Source of the DNA: an uncultured Eubacteriales bacterium
GTDB taxonomy: Bacteria > Bacillota > Clostridia > Peptostreptococcales > Anaerovoracaceae
DNA length: 8,606 bases
Direction: 5' to 3'
Assembly (NCBI GenBank): GCA_902793875.1
Contig: CADBFL010000077.1
Location: forward strand, 1-8,606
Below, in pieces: positions 5,459 through 8,606 of the stretch. Under the pieces are notes generated by a model, which had not been told where the DNA came from, made no database searches, and saw only the letters and a program-made list of their open reading frames with translations. The number at the start of each line of letters is the position of its first letter. The first letter of the stretch is position 1. Made by a program: the position numbers and the translations under genes.

Positions 5459-7405
5459 ATGCCGGACAAGCAGTATCTCAGACTTCTCGCCGAGAAGTTT
5501 CCAAACCGCAGAAGTGTAAGGACTGAAATAATCAACCTCAGAGCCATACTGGCGCTCCCTAAGGCCACGGAATTCTTCCTGAGCGACATACACGGAGAGT
5601 TCGATGCTTTCCACTATTTCGTCAGGAGCGGGTCGGGGATGATCCGCATGAGGATAGACGAGGTCTTCGGAGACATACTCACCGAGAGCGAGCGTGACGA
5701 CCTGGCTTCGCTCATATACAACCCGGAGGCCGAGATGAGCCGCAGGGAGAAGAGCGAGGGCGACTTCGACGCATGGTGCAAGGTCGCCATCAGAAGGCTC
5801 CTTGCGATCTGCCGCATCGTTTCCAACAAGTATACGAGATCGAAGGTGAAAAAGCGCCTGCCTGAGCACTCGTCATACATCATGGACGAGCTGCTCTTCG
5901 CGGACGATGTCACCGACAGGCACAAATACTACGACGAGATCATCGACACCCTGATCGAATACGACGCGGCCAGGGAGTTCATTATCGATCTCACCGAGAC
6001 CATAGCGAACATGACGGTCGACAGACTGCACGTCATCGGAGACATCTTCGACAGAGGCCCTAAGTCCCATGTCATCATGGACTACCTCATGGCAAACCGC
6101 GGAGTCGACATACAGTGGGGCAACCACGACGTGCTCTGGATGGGAGCGGCCTGCGGAAACCGCGCATGCATCGCGACCATGATCCGCATCAACGTCCGCT
6201 ACAACAACTTCGACATGCTCGAGGTGGGCTACGGATTCAACTTGAGACCGCTCGCGTCGCTGGCGCAGTACATCTACGGGGACGATCCGTGCGAGAACTT
6301 CATGCCTAACGTGCTCGAGACGAACAAGTACGACCCGATCCCGCCTGAACTGGCCGCCAAGATGCACAAGATGATCTCGGTCATCCAGTTCAAGATCGAG
6401 GGTCAGGAGATAAAAAAGCATCCTGAATTCCGCCTTGAGCACAGGAACCTTCTCGAGACGGTGGATTTCGAAAACGGCACTGTCACGGTCGAAGGCAAAA
6501 AATATCCGATGAGGGACATGAACCTTCCGACGGTCGATCCGAAAGACCCGTACAGGCTCACGCCTGAAGAGGAAGAGGTCATGGTGGCCCTCGAGTCGTC
6601 GATCATCAACTCCGAGAAGCTCCAGAGACATATCAACTACATGTTCTCGCACGGCGCTCTCTACAAGATCATGAACGGCAACCTCTTCTATCACGGCTGC
6701 ATGATCTTCAACGAGAGGGGCAGCTTCAAGACCGTCGAGATCGACGGCAAGAAGTACAAGGGCGCGGCGTACCTCAAAAAGCTCGACCAGATGATCAGAT
6801 CGGCCCGCAAGAAACCTGAAGGCAGGGCCCAGGCGGAAGCCGCGGCGATCATGTGGTATCTGTGGCTCTCAGAGGATTCGCCTCTGTTCGGAAAGGACAA
6901 GATGACGACCTTCGAGCGCTACTTCATCGAAGACAAGGCGACCCACAAGGAGCACACCGTCCCGTACTACAAACTTATCGAGAAGGAAGAGACCGCCAAC
7001 AAGATACTCAGGGAGTTCGGCCTCGATCCGCAGGTCGGCCGCATACTCAACGGACACGTTCCGGTCAAGCTGATCAAGGGAGAGACGCCGGCCAAGGCGA
7101 ACGGCAAGCTCTTCATAATCGACGGCGGCATCTCGAAGGCATATCACAAGACGACAGGCATCGCCGGATATACGGCCATAATGACTTCCAAGCACATGTA
7201 TCTTGCAGAGCACAAGCCTTACGAGCCGCTCCGCGAGGACGGCACGCAGGTCTTCCACAGGCCGGTGATGCATCTGGTGCACACGGTGCCGGAGAGGCTT
7301 CTGATCAGGGATACCGACAACGGAGCCGAGCTCCGCGAGCAGATCAGGAACCTCGAGAAGCTGTACGACGAGTTCGTGAGCGGCGGCATCAGAGAGATCT
7401 ACTGA
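5459..7405 (+). CDS. fbp: Fructose-1,6-bisphosphatase, class III
   Basis: This 648-residue enzyme hydrolyses fructose-1,6-bisphosphate to fructose-6-phosphate in gluconeogenesis. It belongs to the Firmicutes-type class III, with a calcineurin-like metallophosphoesterase fold that binds metal ions, and is close to the roughly 670 residues of B. subtilis Fbp. Metal-site motifs are in order: SDIHGEFD (42-49), GDIFDRGP (194-201), GNHD (221-224), FSHG (396-399), YHGC (411-414) and NGHVPV (531-536). Segments such as FLSDIHGEFDAF and FDRGPKSHVIMDYL are characteristic of the class rather than of other phosphoesterases. The start follows CGGAGGA (5448-5454). It sits between murA and prsW with gaps of 19 and 18 bases, suggesting one transcript. 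Its product can feed glucosamine-6-phosphate and UDP-GlcNAc formation as well as glycogen, which fits murA and glgB as neighbours, though that link is inferred. Confidence 0.96.
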   Translation: MPDKQYLRLLAEKFPNRRSVRTEIINLRAILALPKATEFFLSDIHGEFDAFHYFVRSGSGMIRMRIDEVFGDILTESERDDLASLIYNPEAEMSRREKSEGDFDAWCKVAIRRLLAICRIVSNKYTRSKVKKRLPEHSSYIMDELLFADDVTDRHKYYDEIIDTLIEYDAAREFIIDLTETIANMTVDRLHVIGDIFDRGPKSHVIMDYLMANRGVDIQWGNHDVLWMGAACGNRACIATMIRINVRYNNFDMLEVGYGFNLRPLASLAQYIYGDDPCENFMPNVLETNKYDPIPPELAAKMHKMISVIQFKIEGQEIKKHPEFRLEHRNLLETVDFENGTVTVEGKKYPMRDMNLPTVDPKDPYRLTPEEEEVMVALESSIINSEKLQRHINYMFSHGALYKIMNGNLFYHGCMIFNERGSFKTVEIDGKKYKGAAYLKKLDQMIRSARKKPEGRAQAEAAAIMWYLWLSEDSPLFGKDKMTTFERYFIEDKATHKEHTVPYYKLIEKEETANKILREFGLDPQVGRILNGHVPVKLIKGETPAKANGKLFIIDGGISKAYHKTTGIAGYTAIMTSKHMYLAEHKPYEPLREDGTQVFHRPVMHLVHTVPERLLIRDTDNGAELREQIRNLEKLYDEFVSGGIREIY

Positions 7406-7423
7406 CAGGGAAAGGAGCATACC

Positions 7424-8378
7424 ATGTTACTCGCAAGGATCGCAGGCGGCGTGCTCGTTGCACTCTGCATCTGGTATATACTGCTGCTCTACAAGAACAA
7501 CAGAAACAAACTGTACCATAATCCCGGGCTTACTGCTCATAATCTACGTATACAAAAAGGACAAGGTCGAGAAGGAGCCTGTGCGGCTTATCGTCAGACT
7601 GGTAATCTTCGGGATCCTCTCGTGCATAGCCGCGGCGGCTCTCGAACAGGCCGAAAGCACGATACTGCCCAAGTATCCGGAAGGATCTGTGCAGAATGCG
7701 CTCGTTCAGTCCTTCCTGATGGCCGCCCTCGTCGAGGAGACGGTCAAATACCTCGCGACCAGATTCGGCTCGTGGAGGTATCAGGGCTTCAACTACCGCT
7801 TCGACGGCATCGTCTACGCCGTATCCGCGGCAGTCGGATTCGCCATCTACGAGAACATACTGTACGTCGCCAGCTACGGCTTCGCGACCGCAGTCGTAAG
7901 AGCGTTCACGGCCGTTCCGCTGCACGCATTCTGCGGAGTGTTCATGGGTGTGTTCTACTCGTACTCCAAGAAGGCCAGCCTGACCGGAAAGCCGGTGGTC
8001 GGATGGACCCTCCTCGCTCTTCTGGTGCCTATGTGCATCCACGGCGTGTATGACACATTCGCATTCCTCGGCGAACGCGGAACGATGCCTCTGCTGGTAT
8101 TCGTAATCCTGCTTTACATAGCGGCGATCTCGACCATCAGGAAGATGTCGAGAGAGGACTACAGGTCGGGCTTCTATACCCCGCCGGCAGCATCCATGCC
8201 GCAGGTACAGCAGGCCACGCAGGCTCCGCAGGCCTTCCGGAGGGATGCGCAGGACCCTCGCTATCAGAGGAGCGCGCAGCCTCAGGCGCAGCAGCAGCCT
8301 CAGCCGGTGCAGCCTGAACAGCCGCAGCAGCCGCAGGCGAAGGTGGATGAGGACGGAGACATATACATCGAGTTATAA
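7424..8378 (+). CDS. prsW: PrsW-family intramembrane metalloprotease, apparent frameshift
   Basis: PrsW proteases cleave membrane proteins; in B. subtilis PrsW makes the first cut in anti-sigma factor RsiW. The main body is read in the frame ending at TAA 8376-8378. Numbered from TTG 7458, its motifs are YKKDKVEKEP (32-41), EETVK (93-97), FDGIVYAVSAAVGFAIYEN (115-133), HAFCG (156-160) and HGVYD (195-199), the conserved Glu/His set of the family, within several hydrophobic spans. A Gln/Pro-rich tail of about 65 residues follows. The well-placed start, ATG 7424 after GGGAAAGGAG, lies in a different frame. It encodes a membrane span (MLLARIAGGVLVALCIWYIL) and then loses sense, so a +1 shift near 7500-7520 is needed. 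TTG 7458 would give a poor, non-hydrophobic N-terminus with no ribosome site. This may be a base error, a mutation or recoding. No sigW/rsiW pair is nearby. Confidence 0.85.
7500..7520 (+). other. Probable frameshift position in prsW
   Basis: The frame starting at ATG 7424 gives a convincing membrane span up to about residue 23 (base 7492). The family-like sequence TIIPGLLLIIYVYKKDK begins in the next frame at 7515. Dropping one base between roughly 7493 and 7514, for example T7514, would join the two. There is no long homopolymer; AAACAAAC (7504-7511) is the closest to one. Both frames stay open across the region, so no stop pins the exact place. Confidence 0.65.
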
Positions 8379-8386
8379 CAGTCCGT

Positions 8387-8467
8387 AACACGGAGACAGC
8401 TGAGAGAGACCGCAGCACGGAGACAACTGAGAGAGACCGCAGCACGGAGACAGGGGAGAGAAATGGG
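8387..8467 (+). repeat. 27-bp tandem repeat, 2 copies plus a degenerate third
   Basis: Copy 1 (8387-8413) and copy 2 (8414-8440) are identical at 25 of 27 bases; the core is CACGGAGACA, then CTGAGAGAGACCGC. Copy 3 (8441-8467) matches copy 2 at 20 of 27 bases, with its first 12 identical. It diverges to give AGGGGAG, the glgB ribosome-binding site, and the ATG at 8463. The unit is nine codons long and the stretch has no stop in the prsW/glgB frame. This array makes up nearly all of the 84-base gap. Confidence 0.9.
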
Positions 8468-8606
8468 AAAAACCAGAGAAATGCTCAGCGATGAGCTTAT
8501 CTATCTGTACAACAACGGCAGGCTTTACCATGCTTACAGGACTTTCGGCGCCCACATCGAGGATGGGGGCGTTCAGTTTACTGTATGGGCGCCTGACGTG
8601 AACGCC
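8463..8606 (+). CDS. glgB: 1,4-alpha-glucan branching enzyme, N-terminal part (partial)
   Basis: The first 48 codons are visible and the gene runs off the window. The segment LYNNGRLYHAYRTFGAHIED then GGVQFTVWAPDVNA matches the start of GlgB, where YxxLGAH and GVxFxVWAPNA open the N-terminal carbohydrate-binding (CBM48) domain. GlgB makes alpha-1,6 branches in glycogen. The short lead before YRTFGAH is like clostridial GlgB proteins, which lack the long extra N-terminal domain of the E. coli enzyme. AGGGGAG (8452-8458) lies four bases before the ATG, inside the degenerate third copy of a tandem repeat. The frame is open back to the prsW stop codon, but no ATG, GTG or TTG occurs there, so 8463 is the likely start. 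Another CBM48/GH13 enzyme, such as a glucan hydrolase, is less likely. Confidence 0.9.
   Translation, partial: MGKTREMLSDELIYLYNNGRLYHAYRTFGAHIEDGGVQFTVWAPDVNA

Noticed and set aside
4237..5589. Long minus-strand open frame (450 codons) opposite murA
   Set aside because: It is the complement of a textbook murA with all catalytic residues, has no family motifs or ribosome site, and long antisense frames are expected from GC-biased codon use.
5873..6694. Minus-strand open frame opposite fbp
   Set aside because: Val/Asp/Arg-rich shadow of Fbp codons; no motif and no ribosome site.
7458..7529. TTG 7458 as the genuine prsW start
   Set aside because: No ribosome-binding site, and the encoded N-terminus is polar and out of phase with the clear membrane span in the other frame.
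8387..8467. CRISPR array
   Set aside because: The copies are directly adjacent with no spacers, and only three exist.

Overview
The window looks like chromosomal DNA of a Gram-positive anaerobe of the class Clostridia. The evidence is gene content: the thymidylate kinase / delta' / RicT / TrmN6 neighbourhood, a class III fructose-1,6-bisphosphatase, MurA and a PrsW-family protease are all typical Firmicutes genes. The DNA is fairly GC-rich by eye, yet uses many ATA (Ile) and AGA/AGG (Arg) codons. That combination would fit an Anaerovoracaceae/Mogibacterium-like lineage, but this placement is a guess. All genes read on the + strand and are tightly packed.

Block 1 (1-2606) is a conserved housekeeping operon: the 3' end of a probable tmk, a short holB (DNA polymerase III delta'), ricT (Fe-S protein of the RicAFT complex) and a trmN6/yabB-type tRNA methyltransferase. 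Neighbours overlap (ATGA, TGATG) or are separated by a short spacer holding a GC-rich hairpin. The block ends at an intrinsic terminator. The 16S rRNA methyltransferase gene rsmI, often found after yabB, is absent here.

Block 2 (about 2587-4120) starts from a good sigma-A-type promoter whose -35 box lies in the loop of that terminator. Its short leader can form two mutually exclusive hairpins and contains an 18-codon frame that overlaps the first gene by ATGA. Two unrecognised membrane proteins follow: a 91-residue one, and a 381-residue one with a long Ala/Lys/Arg/Glu helix built of 11-residue repeats. Their N-termini resemble each other and DUF948-type proteins. This is the least conventional part of the window and the best candidate for undescribed biology.

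Block 3 (4168-8606) is murA, fbp, a PrsW-family intramembrane protease gene and the 5' end of glgB, with short gaps and no terminator visible between them. Fbp makes fructose-6-phosphate, which can feed both UDP-GlcNAc synthesis (then MurA and peptidoglycan) and glycogen (GlgB), so the block may link gluconeogenesis to envelope and storage polymers; that link is inference. Two oddities stand out. The prsW gene needs a +1 frame change near 7500-7520. A 27-bp tandem repeat fills the prsW-glgB gap, and its degenerate third copy contains the glgB ribosome-binding site and start codon. I see no mobile elements, CRISPR arrays, tRNA or rRNA genes. No intergenic stretch exceeds about 110 bases.
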